From NCBI RefSeq assembly GCF_014203755.1, contig NZ_JACHJS010000001.1, forward strand, positions 4,340,001 through 4,404,000: 64,000 nucleotides of DNA, read 5' to 3'. The translations under genes and the position numbers were made by a program. Shown here piece after piece: positions 7,869 to 19,554 of the stretch. Position 1 is the stretch's first letter; the number at the start of each line of letters is the position of its first letter. Origin of the DNA: Saccharothrix violaceirubra. GTDB lineage: Bacteria > Actinomycetota > Actinomycetes > Mycobacteriales > Pseudonocardiaceae. The notes beneath the pieces were generated by a model. It was not told the DNA's origin. It did no database searches and saw only the letters and a list, made by a program, of their open reading frames with translations.

Positions 7869-8456
7869 CGGGCGCCCACCGCCGAGTCCGTGCAGGACCT
7901 GGTCGAGCAGCGCGGCGACGACCTCCTCGTACTGCGCGGCGTCGCCCGGTCGCAGCGTACGGGCGGCGGCCTCGACCGCGCCGTGCACGAGCAGCGCGCG
8001 CAGGCCGGGCCGGGGCACGTCCGCCTGGGCGAGCACGTCGACGAGCGGTTCGAGCAGCTTGCCGTGCTCGGTGCGGATCAGGTCGCGGGACGCCTCGGGC
8101 AGCGCGTGCGCGGACAGGGCGACGACCGCGCTGTGGCTGCCGTCGGCGATGATCTCCAGCTCGGTGCGCAGGTACGCCTCGATCTTCGCGGGCACGTCGT
8201 CGGCCGCACGCACCGCCGCCGCGAGCCGCCGACCCCACTCGGGCAGTTCGTCGCCGACGATCGCGGCCACGAGTTCCTCGCGCGACCGGAAGTACTCGTA
8301 GAGCGAGGGCCGGGACAGGCCGACCCGGCGGGCCAGCGCAGCCAGCGTCAACGCCTCGGCGCCCTCTTCGGCCACGATCGCGCGCCCGGCGTCGAGCAGC
8401 GTCCGCAGCCGGTTCGCCCGGTGTTCGGCGAGGGTGTCGGCGGAGATCCTGGGCAC
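7851..8456 (-). CDS. TetR-family transcriptional regulator
   Basis: A 201-aa regulator. The N-terminal TetR HTH reads LTLAALARRVGLSRPSLYEYFRSREELVAAIV at about residues 27-60, followed by an all-helical ligand-binding domain ending GGGRPDQPIG. GTG 8456 was chosen because the HTH then begins at the usual distance from the N-terminus. It lies directly upstream of, and on the same strand as, the ABC exporter operon. A 20-bp palindrome overlaps its last codons, so it is the likely local repressor of the exporter. Confidence 0.9.
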   Translation of the reverse strand: MPRISADTLAEHRANRLRTLLDAGRAIVAEEGAEALTLAALARRVGLSRPSLYEYFRSREELVAAIVGDELPEWGRRLAAAVRAADDVPAKIEAYLRTELEIIADGSHSAVVALSAHALPEASRDLIRTEHGKLLEPLVDVLAQADVPRPGLRALLVHGAVEAAARTLRPGDAAQYEEVVAALLDQVLHGLGGGRPDQPIG

Positions 8457-8494
8457 CCGCCCGATGGTAGCCCCGGTCCGGCCGACGCTTGCGT

Positions 8495-8513
8495 TTCCGA
8501 CGGCGCGTCGGAA
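8495..8513. promoter_or_regulatory. Inverted repeat in divergent TetR/monooxygenase promoter region
   Basis: TTCCGACG-GCG-CGTCGGAA is a perfect 8-bp inverted repeat between TetR (starts 8456) and the monooxygenase-like gene (starts 8552). An 8-bp palindrome CTACGTAG follows at 8521. It differs from the 7849 palindrome, so a different regulator may bind. Function is inferred from position only. Confidence 0.4.
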
Positions 8514-8551
8514 TACTTCCCTACGTAGCGTCGGCAAACTCGGAGGTCCCC

Positions 8552-8869
8552 ATGTTCGTCGCCACCAACCGCCTGTTCGTGCCCGAGGACCGCGCCGAGG
8601 AGTTCGAGGAGCGGTTCCGCGACAACATGCGCACGTACCTGCCGGGCGTGAAGGGCCTGCGCCGCAGCACCCTGCTGCGGCCGACCACGCCGGATCAGCC
8701 GTACGTGTCGATCAACGAGTTCGACTCCGAGGCGGACTTCCGCGCGTGGGTGGCGTCGGACTCGTTCCGCGAGGCGCACAAGCGCAACGCGAACGTGGCC
8801 CGCCACGTGACGGGCAACGCGGTGGAGACGTTCTCCCCGGCGGAGGACCTCGTGCTCACGGGAGCGTGA
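8552..8869 (+). CDS. Antibiotic-biosynthesis-monooxygenase (ABM) fold protein
   Basis: A 105-aa protein of the dimeric ferredoxin-like ABM/heme-degrading-monooxygenase superfamily: MFVATNRLFVPEDRAEEFEERF, a central PGVKGLRRSTLLRP strand and SEADFRAWVASDSFREAHK helix. Such proteins either oxidise aromatic or heme substrates without cofactors or only bind small molecules; which applies here is unknown. ATG 8552 has GGAGG at 8542-8546. Its last 14 nt overlap the converging DUF305 gene. Confidence 0.8.
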   Translation: MFVATNRLFVPEDRAEEFEERFRDNMRTYLPGVKGLRRSTLLRPTTPDQPYVSINEFDSEADFRAWVASDSFREAHKRNANVARHVTGNAVETFSPAEDLVLTGA

Positions 8870-9485
8870 TCGCGCGCATCCGCCCGATCTCGTCGGTCTG
8901 CGACGCCACGACGTCGTTGGCCATCTCCTCGACCCGGACGTCCGAGCCGGTGGACAGCAGCTCGACCGCCATCTTCAGCGCGCCCTCGTGGTGGGCGATC
9001 ATGAGCTGGAGGAAGAGCCGGTCGAAGTCGGTGCCCTTGGCCGATTTCAGGGCGGCGAGCTGCTCCGGGGTGGCCATGCCGGGCATGCCGGCGTGGTCGA
9101 CGTCCGGCAGCTTCCCGCTGTGGCCGTGCGCGGGCGCCTTCTGCCCGAAGTCGCGTTGCCACTGCTCCATGGCACCGATCTCCGGGCCCTGGGTGTCGTG
9201 GATCCGCGAGGCGAGGCCCCGCACGGTCTCGTGGGACGCGCGGTCGGGCGCGAGCGCGGCCATGTCGAGCGCCTGCCGGTGGTGGACGATCATCGACGCC
9301 ACGTAGCGCAGGTCGGCCTCGTTGGGCGCCACCCAGCGGTCCGTGCCCACGTCGTCGGGGTCGAGCGTCCGCGCCTGCTCCCCCGGCTTGCCGGGCACGA
9401 TCACGTTCGGCACGTCCTCGTCACCCGACCCGGTGCAGCCGGCCAACACCCCCGCCAGCACCAGGACGACCAGCACGACCCGCAT
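8856..9485 (-). CDS. DUF305 lipoprotein
   Basis: A 209-aa lipoprotein: signal peptide with lipobox LAGC (Cys about residue 17), then a ferritin-like helical DUF305 domain. It carries the two family histidine motifs MIVHHRQALDMA and MIAHHEGALKMA and a His/Met-rich loop (HGHSGKLPDVDHAGMPGM). These suggest binding of copper or other metals outside the membrane. It is divergent from the LVIVD-repeat gene. I recall these families being found side by side in actinomycetes, but I could not check that here. Confidence 0.88.
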   Translation of the reverse strand: MRVVLVVLVLAGVLAGCTGSGDEDVPNVIVPGKPGEQARTLDPDDVGTDRWVAPNEADLRYVASMIVHHRQALDMAALAPDRASHETVRGLASRIHDTQGPEIGAMEQWQRDFGQKAPAHGHSGKLPDVDHAGMPGMATPEQLAALKSAKGTDFDRLFLQLMIAHHEGALKMAVELLSTGSDVRVEEMANDVVASQTDEIGRMRAITLP

Positions 9486-9583
9486 CCCGCGATCCCTCCC
9501 CTACTCGACGTCTACGAGGGAACCAGGTCCGTCAAGGGCTTTGCCATCACCCGATCGCCGGCGATAACACACGAAAAGGCGAC

Positions 9584-9598
9584 GTCCAGTCACTGGAC
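9584..9598. promoter_or_regulatory. Palindrome upstream of LVIVD gene
   Basis: GTCCAGTCACTGGAC is a perfect odd-centre palindrome between the divergent DUF305 and LVIVD genes. It could be an operator for both. Confidence 0.35.
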
Positions 9599-9690
9599 CA
9601 TGGTTCGGATTCCGACGAAAGGAGCCGGCCCGTCCCTCGCGGGAACCGTGATACTGCCCTTTCCTCATCAGGTTGGAAGGGGGACCTGTA

Positions 9691-11181
<1,491 letters not shown>

Positions 11182-11199
11182 TCCGCACGACCAGGGCAC

Positions 11200-11235
11200 C
11201 GGGAGCCCGTCGCCCTCCGGGGCGGCGGGTTCCCG
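11200..11235. terminator. Bidirectional hairpin terminator
   Basis: A 16-bp stem (two G-U pairs) with a UCCG loop lies between the converging LVIVD and TIR genes and can end both transcripts. Confidence 0.75.
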
Positions 11236-11238
11236 TCG

Positions 11239-12255
11239 TCAGCGCAGGAGATCCAGGGACTCGAACGCGGCCACCAACGCCGTCGCCCCGACCCGGAACC
11301 CCCGCACCGCCTCCCCGATCACCGGGCTGTCCTGTTCGAGTCGCCGGACCCGGACCAGGAGGGTCCCGGCCAGCGCACCCTCGTCCCGCGCGGGGATCGA
11401 CGTCGTCCCGAGGCCCTGGCGTCGCATCACCACGACCGCTCGCGCCGCCCACGCCTCGAACAGCCGCGCCCGCTCCTCGAAGCGCGCCGCCGCGGGTCTC
11501 AGGTCTTCGGCGATCTCCAACCGCCGCACCCGGACCGAGGCCGCGGGCAACACGCCCAGCCCGGCCACCTCCCCCTCGGCCCGGCCGAACCGGGCGATGT
11601 CGGGCCGCAACGACTCCAGGAGCCCGGGGATCTCCTCCGTGAGCATCCGCATCAGCTCGACGGTCCCGGTCAGCAGGTCCTCGGTCAGCAGGTCCTCGGT
11701 CAGCAGGTCGTCGGCCGGCTCCGGAACCGGGCCGGGACGCGCGGCCAACGCCCGTTCCGCCGCCTCCACCGCGTCGACGAGGTCGCCGGCCAGCCGCAGC
11801 AGGGTCCGCCGCCACGCCGCCGACCCGACCCCGTCCGCCCACGCGTCCCGCACGTCCCGGAACTGGCGGGCGGCGATGAGCCGGGCGACCACGTCCTCGC
11901 TGTCCTCCGACACGTACGAGTGACCGAGCACGACCACCGGCAGCATCAGGCCCTCCACCCCGCGCCGCCGCGCCTCGGCGTGGAACGTCAGCAGCTCCTC
12001 GCGGCACGGCGGCCGGTCGAAGTACTGCCGCGTCACGACCGGCAGGAACACCGTGGCCCGCTCGATGGCCTCCCCGATGCCCCGCTGCCAGTCCCGACCC
12101 CACCCGAGGTCGGCGCGGTCGACGAACACCTCGACCCGGCGTCCCCGGTCGGCGAACGCCACGTGCGCCAACGACGCCACGAACGGGTCGATGAAGTCGA
12201 GGACCGCGTCGTCGGCACGCGCGTAGCTGAGGAACACCCGGATCGTGCTGTTCAC
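11239..12255 (-). CDS. TIR-domain protein
   Basis: A 338-aa protein with an N-terminal TIR domain (residues 3-130): IRVFLSYARADD, VFVDRADLGWGRDWQRGIGEAI and VTRQYFDRPPCREEL. The last carries the glutamate expected for NAD+ hydrolysis in catalytic TIRs. The remaining 200 residues are helical and contain the tandem repeat LLTED-LLTED-LLTG. In bacteria TIR domains serve as NAD+-depleting or signalling effectors in antiphage immunity. It is divergent, 70 bp apart, from a NACHT-ATPase gene, so the two may form one system. Start is GTG. Confidence 0.88.
   Translation of the reverse strand: MNSTIRVFLSYARADDAVLDFIDPFVASLAHVAFADRGRRVEVFVDRADLGWGRDWQRGIGEAIERATVFLPVVTRQYFDRPPCREELLTFHAEARRRGVEGLMLPVVVLGHSYVSEDSEDVVARLIAARQFRDVRDAWADGVGSAAWRRTLLRLAGDLVDAVEAAERALAARPGPVPEPADDLLTEDLLTEDLLTGTVELMRMLTEEIPGLLESLRPDIARFGRAEGEVAGLGVLPAASVRVRRLEIAEDLRPAAARFEERARLFEAWAARAVVVMRRQGLGTTSIPARDEGALAGTLLVRVRRLEQDSPVIGEAVRGFRVGATALVAAFESLDLLR
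11667..11711. repeat. In-gene 15-bp tandem repeat (three units)
   Basis: Three consecutive 15-bp units of CGGTCAGCAGGTCCT (last unit one substitution) lie inside the TIR gene and encode the LLTED repeat. Unit length is a multiple of three, so copy changes keep the frame. Confidence 0.85.
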
Positions 12256-12325
12256 CGGACCAAACTAACGAAAGCCACGTTCGGGTGACCTACGGCCGGC
12301 GCAAGAGCGCCTACGCTCGGTAGGC

Positions 12326-14341
12326 GTGAAGCGGTCGACGGTCAACCGGGTGGACGGCGTGGTCAACGGCCAGCTCGTACAGGCCGGGACCGTCGTGCAG
12401 AACACCGTGAACGCACCGCGCACCCCCGACGACATCCTCGCCGACACCGCCGACCGGCTCGCCCACGCGGTCCGCACGCGGTGGCGCCGCGAGGAGGAGC
12501 AGCGCCGGGTCCGCGACCCGTTCCCGCTGCCGGTGCGGTGGCGGGTCGCCGACGACGAACTGACCGATCACTGGGCCAACATCCGCCACAAGCCGCACGG
12601 CGTCCGGGCCGGACCGCTCGCGCTCGCCGACCGGCTGGACCGGGTCGTCGACGCGTACCGCCGCATCCCCTCCGGCCGCCTGGTCGTGCTCGGCCGGGCG
12701 GGGTCGGGCAAGACCGTCGTCGCCCTGCGGCTCGTGCTCGACCTGCTCGACGCCCGCACGGCCGACGAGCCGGTGCCGGTGCTGGTGGGCCTGGGCTCGT
12801 GGAACCCGACCACGACCCCGCTGCACGAGTGGCTGGCCCGGCGGCTGGTGCGCGACCACCCCGGCCTGGCGGCGGCCGGACCGTTCGGGCGGACGCTGGC
12901 GGACGCGCTCGTCGAGGCGGGACGCGTGCTGCCGGTGCTCGACGGGTTCGACGAGATCGCGCCCGGTCTGCACCGGGCCGCGCTGGAGGCGCTCAACGAC
13001 ACCACCGGTCCGCTCGTGCTGACCGGCCGGCACGCCGAGTACTCCCGCGCCGTGACCGACGGCGACGTGCTGACCTGCGCGGCGGCCGTCGAACTCGCCG
13101 ACCTCGAACCCACCGACCTCGACGACTACCTGCCGCGCACCACGCGGCGTACCGGGCAGTCCTCGACCGCGTGGGACCCGGTGCTCGACGCGGTGCGCCG
13201 CGACCCGGACGCACCGCTCGCCCGCGTGCTGACCACGCCGCTCATGGTCGGCCTGGCCCGTGCCGCGTACAGCGACACGCCGGACCGGGACCCGGCCGCG
13301 CTGCTCGCGTTCGACACCACCCAGGCCGTGGAGGACCACCTGCTCGACGAGTTCCTGCCCGCCGTCTACCGGCGCAGCGGACGCGACCTCGACCGGGTCC
13401 GGCACTGGTTGCGCCACCTCGCCGGGCGCGGCCGGCGCGACCTCGCGTGGTGGGAGGCCGAGGCGTGCCTGAGCCGGGCGTGCCGGGCGGTGATCGTCGG
13501 CTTGGTGGTGGCGGCGACGACCGGGCTGGTGATGGCACTGGTGGACCTGGTCCTGTACGGGCTCGTCGCGAACGGGGAGGCCGAACCGGGCATCGGCAGC
13601 GGACTGGTCAACGGCGCGGTCAACGGACTGCTCGTCGGCATGGCGTTCGCGGCCGTGGCGGCGGTCCGGGCCGACCGGGTGGAGCCCGCCCGCACCAGGT
13701 TCGGCGGGTGTGGCCGCGGACCGGGCCGGCTCGCGCTGTCGCGGGCCGTGCTCGGCGTCGGGATCGGCGCGCTGTTCGGGCTCGTCGACGGCATGTCGTT
13801 CGGCGTGCTCGAACGGTGGGTCCTCGGCGTGCCCGACGGACTGCGCATCGGGCTGGACACGGCGTGCGCCTCGGCGCTCGTGTTCGGCCCGGCGGTCGGG
13901 ATCTGCTACGGCCTGCTCACCTGGTCGGAGTCGCCGCTGGACGTGGCCACCGCGGTCACGCCGACCGACCTGCTGCGCACCAGCCGCGCCAACGTGCTGG
14001 TCCCGCTGCTGACCATCGGACCGCTGTTCGGGCTGCTGGTCATGCTCGGTTTCCGGTTGATCGTCGTGTACCTGTACCGGCTGCCGGTCGCCGAGGAGTT
14101 CTCGGACGTGCGATCCGGTCTGATCAGCGGACTGGCCGGCGGTATCGGCTACGCGCTCACGCTCACCGCGTGGGGTCGCTGGCTGGTGTTCGGCCGACTC
14201 TGGCTCCCGCTCACCGGCCGCCTGCCGTGGACACCGATCGCGTTCCTCGACGACGCGTACGGACGCGGCGTCCTGCGCCGGGCGGGCGCCGTGCACCAGT
14301 TCCGCCACGAACGCCTGCGCGAGCACCTCGCACGCGAGTAG
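12326..14341 (+). CDS. NACHT NTPase with C-terminal membrane helices (NLR-like)
   Basis: A 671-aa STAND NTPase. The N-terminus has a Gly/Val/Gln motif, VDGVVNGQLVQAGTVV, resembling RHIM/BASS-type amyloid signalling motifs of bacterial NLRs. The NACHT core has Walker A GRAGSGKT (123-130), Walker B VLPVLDGFDEI (about 201-211) and TGRHAEY sensor-like motif. From about residue 388 there are at least six hydrophobic segments, so the C-terminus is membrane-embedded instead of carrying LRR or TPR repeats. It starts with GTG. With the divergent TIR gene it probably forms a threat-sensing system (inference). Confidence 0.87.
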   Translation: MKRSTVNRVDGVVNGQLVQAGTVVQNTVNAPRTPDDILADTADRLAHAVRTRWRREEEQRRVRDPFPLPVRWRVADDELTDHWANIRHKPHGVRAGPLALADRLDRVVDAYRRIPSGRLVVLGRAGSGKTVVALRLVLDLLDARTADEPVPVLVGLGSWNPTTTPLHEWLARRLVRDHPGLAAAGPFGRTLADALVEAGRVLPVLDGFDEIAPGLHRAALEALNDTTGPLVLTGRHAEYSRAVTDGDVLTCAAAVELADLEPTDLDDYLPRTTRRTGQSSTAWDPVLDAVRRDPDAPLARVLTTPLMVGLARAAYSDTPDRDPAALLAFDTTQAVEDHLLDEFLPAVYRRSGRDLDRVRHWLRHLAGRGRRDLAWWEAEACLSRACRAVIVGLVVAATTGLVMALVDLVLYGLVANGEAEPGIGSGLVNGAVNGLLVGMAFAAVAAVRADRVEPARTRFGGCGRGPGRLALSRAVLGVGIGALFGLVDGMSFGVLERWVLGVPDGLRIGLDTACASALVFGPAVGICYGLLTWSESPLDVATAVTPTDLLRTSRANVLVPLLTIGPLFGLLVMLGFRLIVVYLYRLPVAEEFSDVRSGLISGLAGGIGYALTLTAWGRWLVFGRLWLPLTGRLPWTPIAFLDDAYGRGVLRRAGAVHQFRHERLREHLARE

Positions 14342-14381
14342 ACCCGGTGCGTCATGGACGGGCCACAGCGCACCGGGTCGT

Positions 14382-15551
14382 TCAGTCGCCCTTCACGTTG
14401 ACGATCTGCCGGAGCGTGTGCCGGATCTCCACGAGGTCGGCGGCGTCCCGCATGACCACGTCGATGTCCTTGTACGCGGCCGGGATCTCGTCCACGAACG
14501 CGTCGGTGTCGCGGTACTCGATGCCGACCATCGCGGCGCGCAGGTCGTCCTGGGTGAACGCCTTCCGCGCGGCCGTGCGCGAGTAGCCGCGCCCGGCGCC
14601 GTGCGGCGAGGAGTTCAGCGACACCGGGTTGCCCTTGCCCGCCACCACGTACGACGCCGTGCCCATGGAGCCCGGCACGAGACCGACGCGGCCCTTCTCC
14701 GCGTTGATCGCGCCCTTGCGGGACACCCACACCTTCTTGCCGAAGTGGGTCTCCTGCTCGGTGTAGTTGTGGTGGCAGTTCACCGTCTCGAACCGGTCGA
14801 CCTCGCGGCCGGTCCAGTCGGCGACGCACGCCACGACCCGGTCCATCATCTCCTCGCGGTTGAGCCACGCGAACCGCTGTGCCCACCGCATGCGCTTGAT
14901 GTAGTCCCAGAACTCGGGCTCGCCCTCGACCAGGTACGCCAGGTCCGGGTCGGGCAGCGGGATCCAGCGCCGCTCGCACTGCTCACGGGCGATCCGGATG
15001 TACTTCTGCGCGATCCGGTTGCCGACGCCACGCGACCCCGAGTGCAGGAACAGCCACACCCGGTCGAGTTCGTCGAGCGTGACCTCGATGAAGTGGTTGC
15101 CGCTGCCCAGGGTGCCGAGCTGGAGCCGCCAGTTGCCGCCGAAGTCGGCCGGGTCGAACCCGGCGCGCTCGGCGTCGGCCGCCAGTCCGGCGACCCGCTC
15201 GGCCGCGGTCTCCGTCAGCTCCGTGTTGTACACGCCCGCCGACACCGGCACGGCCGCCTCGATCGCCTCGCGCAGGGCGCCCAACGGGCGACCTCGGAAG
15301 TCCTCGGCGGTGAACCCGGTCCGCACGGCGATCATGCCGCACCCGATGTCGACCCCGACCGCGGCCGGGATGATCGCACCGCTGGTGGGGATGACGCTGC
15401 CGACCGTGGCACCCTTGCCCAGGTGCGCGTCGGGCATCAGGGCGACGTGCGGGTACACGAACGGCAGGGTCGCCGTCTTCCGGGCCTGGTCCCGCGCACC
15501 CTCGTCCAAAATGGACGCCCAGTTCACCAGGCGCTTGTCGATCCGCTCCAC
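14382..15551 (-). CDS. rtcB: RtcB-family RNA ligase
   Basis: A 389-aa GTP- and Mn-dependent ligase that joins 2',3'-cyclic-phosphate or 3'-phosphate RNA ends to 5'-OH ends. Visible motifs: MPDAHLGKG, VDIGCGM (metal-binding Cys), GSGNHFIE, LFLHSGSRG, NCHHNY (metal histidines) and SPHGAGR with the histidine that accepts GMP. Length fits the bacterial family. GTG 15551 follows GGAGGAGA at ideal spacing; the open frame extends much further upstream without a start signal. No archease or RtcA gene is adjacent. It is probably for RNA repair. Confidence 0.93.
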   Translation of the reverse strand: MERIDKRLVNWASILDEGARDQARKTATLPFVYPHVALMPDAHLGKGATVGSVIPTSGAIIPAAVGVDIGCGMIAVRTGFTAEDFRGRPLGALREAIEAAVPVSAGVYNTELTETAAERVAGLAADAERAGFDPADFGGNWRLQLGTLGSGNHFIEVTLDELDRVWLFLHSGSRGVGNRIAQKYIRIAREQCERRWIPLPDPDLAYLVEGEPEFWDYIKRMRWAQRFAWLNREEMMDRVVACVADWTGREVDRFETVNCHHNYTEQETHFGKKVWVSRKGAINAEKGRVGLVPGSMGTASYVVAGKGNPVSLNSSPHGAGRGYSRTAARKAFTQDDLRAAMVGIEYRDTDAFVDEIPAAYKDIDVVMRDAADLVEIRHTLRQIVNVKGD

Positions 15552-15626
15552 GACTCTCCTCCGTTTTCCGCACGTGAGCATGACCGTTCGGCCCCGTCGT
15601 GGCCAGCGAAATACCGGAGACCGTTC

Positions 15627-15643
15627 ATGTCCACTGTGGACAT
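15627..15643. repeat. Recurrent intergenic palindrome, copy 1
   Basis: ATGTCCACTGTGGACAT is a 17-bp palindrome whose core GTCCACTGTGGAC recurs at 28252-28264 and 41036-41048 in this window. It lies in the divergent region between rtcB and the small secreted protein gene. Confidence 0.6.
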
Positions 15644-15757
15644 CCAGGGACCAGTCCGACCGCCGAACGGCCCGCCCGCGCGGTGCTCCGAGCAGCCCGG
15701 ACCGGGTGCGGTGAACGCCGGATTGTGCGACGACGCCCGCGCCGCCATCGTTGGCCC

Positions 15758-15988
15758 ATGCGATCACCAGGAGTGTTAGTGGGAGCGTTGTTGCTGTTGC
15801 TCCTGTCGACCGGGACGGCGTCGGCCTCGTACGGCCTCGTCGGCCCCTTCCCCTCGCGGGAGGCCTGCCGGGAGGCTCTGCTGGGCTATCTGGAGGCCGG
15901 CTGGTCCGCGGGCGGCTGCGGGTACGTGGACGAGCCCGGCACCCACCGGGACGGCTACTACTTCCGCACCTACGCACCGCCGCCCTGA
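15758..15988 (+). CDS. Small secreted protein
   Basis: A 76-aa precursor with signal peptide MRSPGVLVGALLLLLLSTGTASA (about 23 residues) and a 53-residue mature part rich in Gly/Tyr with two cysteines (REACREAL, AGGCGYV) that may pair. No family is recognised. ATG 15758 gives a normal positively charged n-region but lacks a clear ribosome site; GTG 15779 has AGGAG upstream but would lose the n-region. Confidence 0.6.
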   Translation: MRSPGVLVGALLLLLLSTGTASASYGLVGPFPSREACREALLGYLEAGWSAGGCGYVDEPGTHRDGYYFRTYAPPP

Positions 15989-15999
15989 TCCCGACGCGT

Positions 16000-16032
16000 G
16001 ACCGCCCGCCGGGGACCACCCGGCGGGCGGTC
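16000..16032 (+). terminator. Hairpin terminator after small secreted protein
   Basis: A perfect 14-bp stem (GACCGCCCGCCGGG and its complement) with a 5-nt loop starts 11 nt after the stop codon. Confidence 0.8.
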
Positions 16033-16070
16033 GGCGCGAGAAGCGTGAACTTCCCGACCGGAAGAGGTAA

Positions 16071-18650
<2,580 letters not shown>

Positions 18651-18689
18651 GGATGCCGGGACGCCTCACCTGGCGTCATGTCGGAACAC

Positions 18690-18728
18690 GAAGACCTCCC
18701 GGGGTGTTGGGCGCCCCGGGAGGTCTTC
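18690..18728 (+). terminator. Strong hairpin terminator after argG
   Basis: A perfect 15-bp stem (GAAGACCTCCCGGGG and complement) with a 9-nt loop, 39 nt after the stop. A smaller 6-bp hairpin (GACGCC/GGCGTC, 18660-18677) precedes it. Confidence 0.85.
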
Positions 18729-18904
18729 GGCTTGTAACAAGGTCGACGTCCCCGAGCGGGTCCGCGAAGCCGGATGAGCGGAGTGGCCAGGCCGATCACG
18801 GCTCGGCAGCCGACGGCGGTCGCGCCAGACCCGGGCGGTGAGCACGACTCGTTCGCGACGGCTACGGGCCGGCGCTCACACCGTCTCTTCGAACACCGCC
18901 GAAG

Positions 18905-19207
18905 GTGTTTCGAAGCCGGAACGGAAGCGCGCTGAACCTTGTCAGCGGCAACTTCGAGTTCGCCGGCTTGATCGTCATCGAGGACGAGGAATTCTGGACG
19001 CGGTTCGACGGAGAGGTCCGGGTGAACTGGGAGGCGTCGAACCTCCGGCAGTTCTCCAGTCTCGACGCCGAGCAGGTCGAGGCGCTGGTGAACGATGTAG
19101 CGTGGAGCAACGAAGGACTGTTCGCGCTCCTCCAAGGTCTCCGCCGATTGCGTGATATCGGCGGGAGCCGGGTAAACCTGCCAACAATCGAGTGGGAGAC
19201 AGAGTGA
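18905..19207 (+). pseudogene. C-terminal relic of a duplicated regulator gene
   Basis: From NLVSGNFEF onward, this frame matches the last ~85 residues of the intact regulator encoded on the other strand at 19543-21117; about 60 of 85 positions are identical by eye. Shared blocks include VIEDEEFW, NWEAS and WSNEGLFALLQGLRRL. Everything N-terminal to that (more than 400 residues) is absent: upstream codons show no similarity. A GTG at 18905 leaves a short frame open, so a 100-aa product is possible, but it is best read as a truncated paralogue. Its stop overlaps the cupin start (GTGA). Confidence 0.8.
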
Positions 19208-19554
19208 CCGCCAACTGGCAAGCCGGAAACGCCGCCGAGGACACCACCGAGACTCGCGGCTGGCTGGTCGGCCACTTCATCGACCCGTCCGAGGGTGTGC
19301 GGTCCCAACAGGACGTCGAGGTCAAGTGGTTCACCCACCCGGCCGGCGACAAGCGCGTCGAGTGGACCTCGGACGACCAGCGCACGACGCTGGTCCTGCT
19401 GGTACAGGGCAACTTCCGGGTGGACACCACCGAAGGCAACACGACCATGAGCCGCCCCGGCGACTACGTCATGTGGGGCGCGGGCATCGACCACTCGTGG
19501 GAAGCGCTCGCCGAGTCGACCGTCATGACGGTCCGCTGGCCTTCACAGGGCTGA
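19204..19554 (+). CDS. Small cupin-like protein
   Basis: A 116-aa protein beginning VTANWQAGNAAED, with a cupin-like beta-barrel pattern: KWFTHPAGDKRVEWTSDDQ, TLVLLVQGNFRVDT, SRPGDYVMWGAGIDHSWEA. Histidines and the GDY/H spacing suggest a small-molecule or metal pocket. Similar proteins are sometimes labelled signal peptidase I in databases, without catalytic motifs. GTG 19204 overlaps the stop of the preceding relic by 4 nt, showing that regulator and cupin were once translationally coupled. Its end overlaps the converging regulator gene by 12 nt. Confidence 0.7.
   Translation: MTANWQAGNAAEDTTETRGWLVGHFIDPSEGVRSQQDVEVKWFTHPAGDKRVEWTSDDQRTTLVLLVQGNFRVDTTEGNTTMSRPGDYVMWGAGIDHSWEALAESTVMTVRWPSQG

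Noticed and set aside
18838..19155. Alternative frame giving a 105-residue ORF upstream of the cupin
   Set aside because: It overlaps the relic in another frame and lacks any similarity or start signal.
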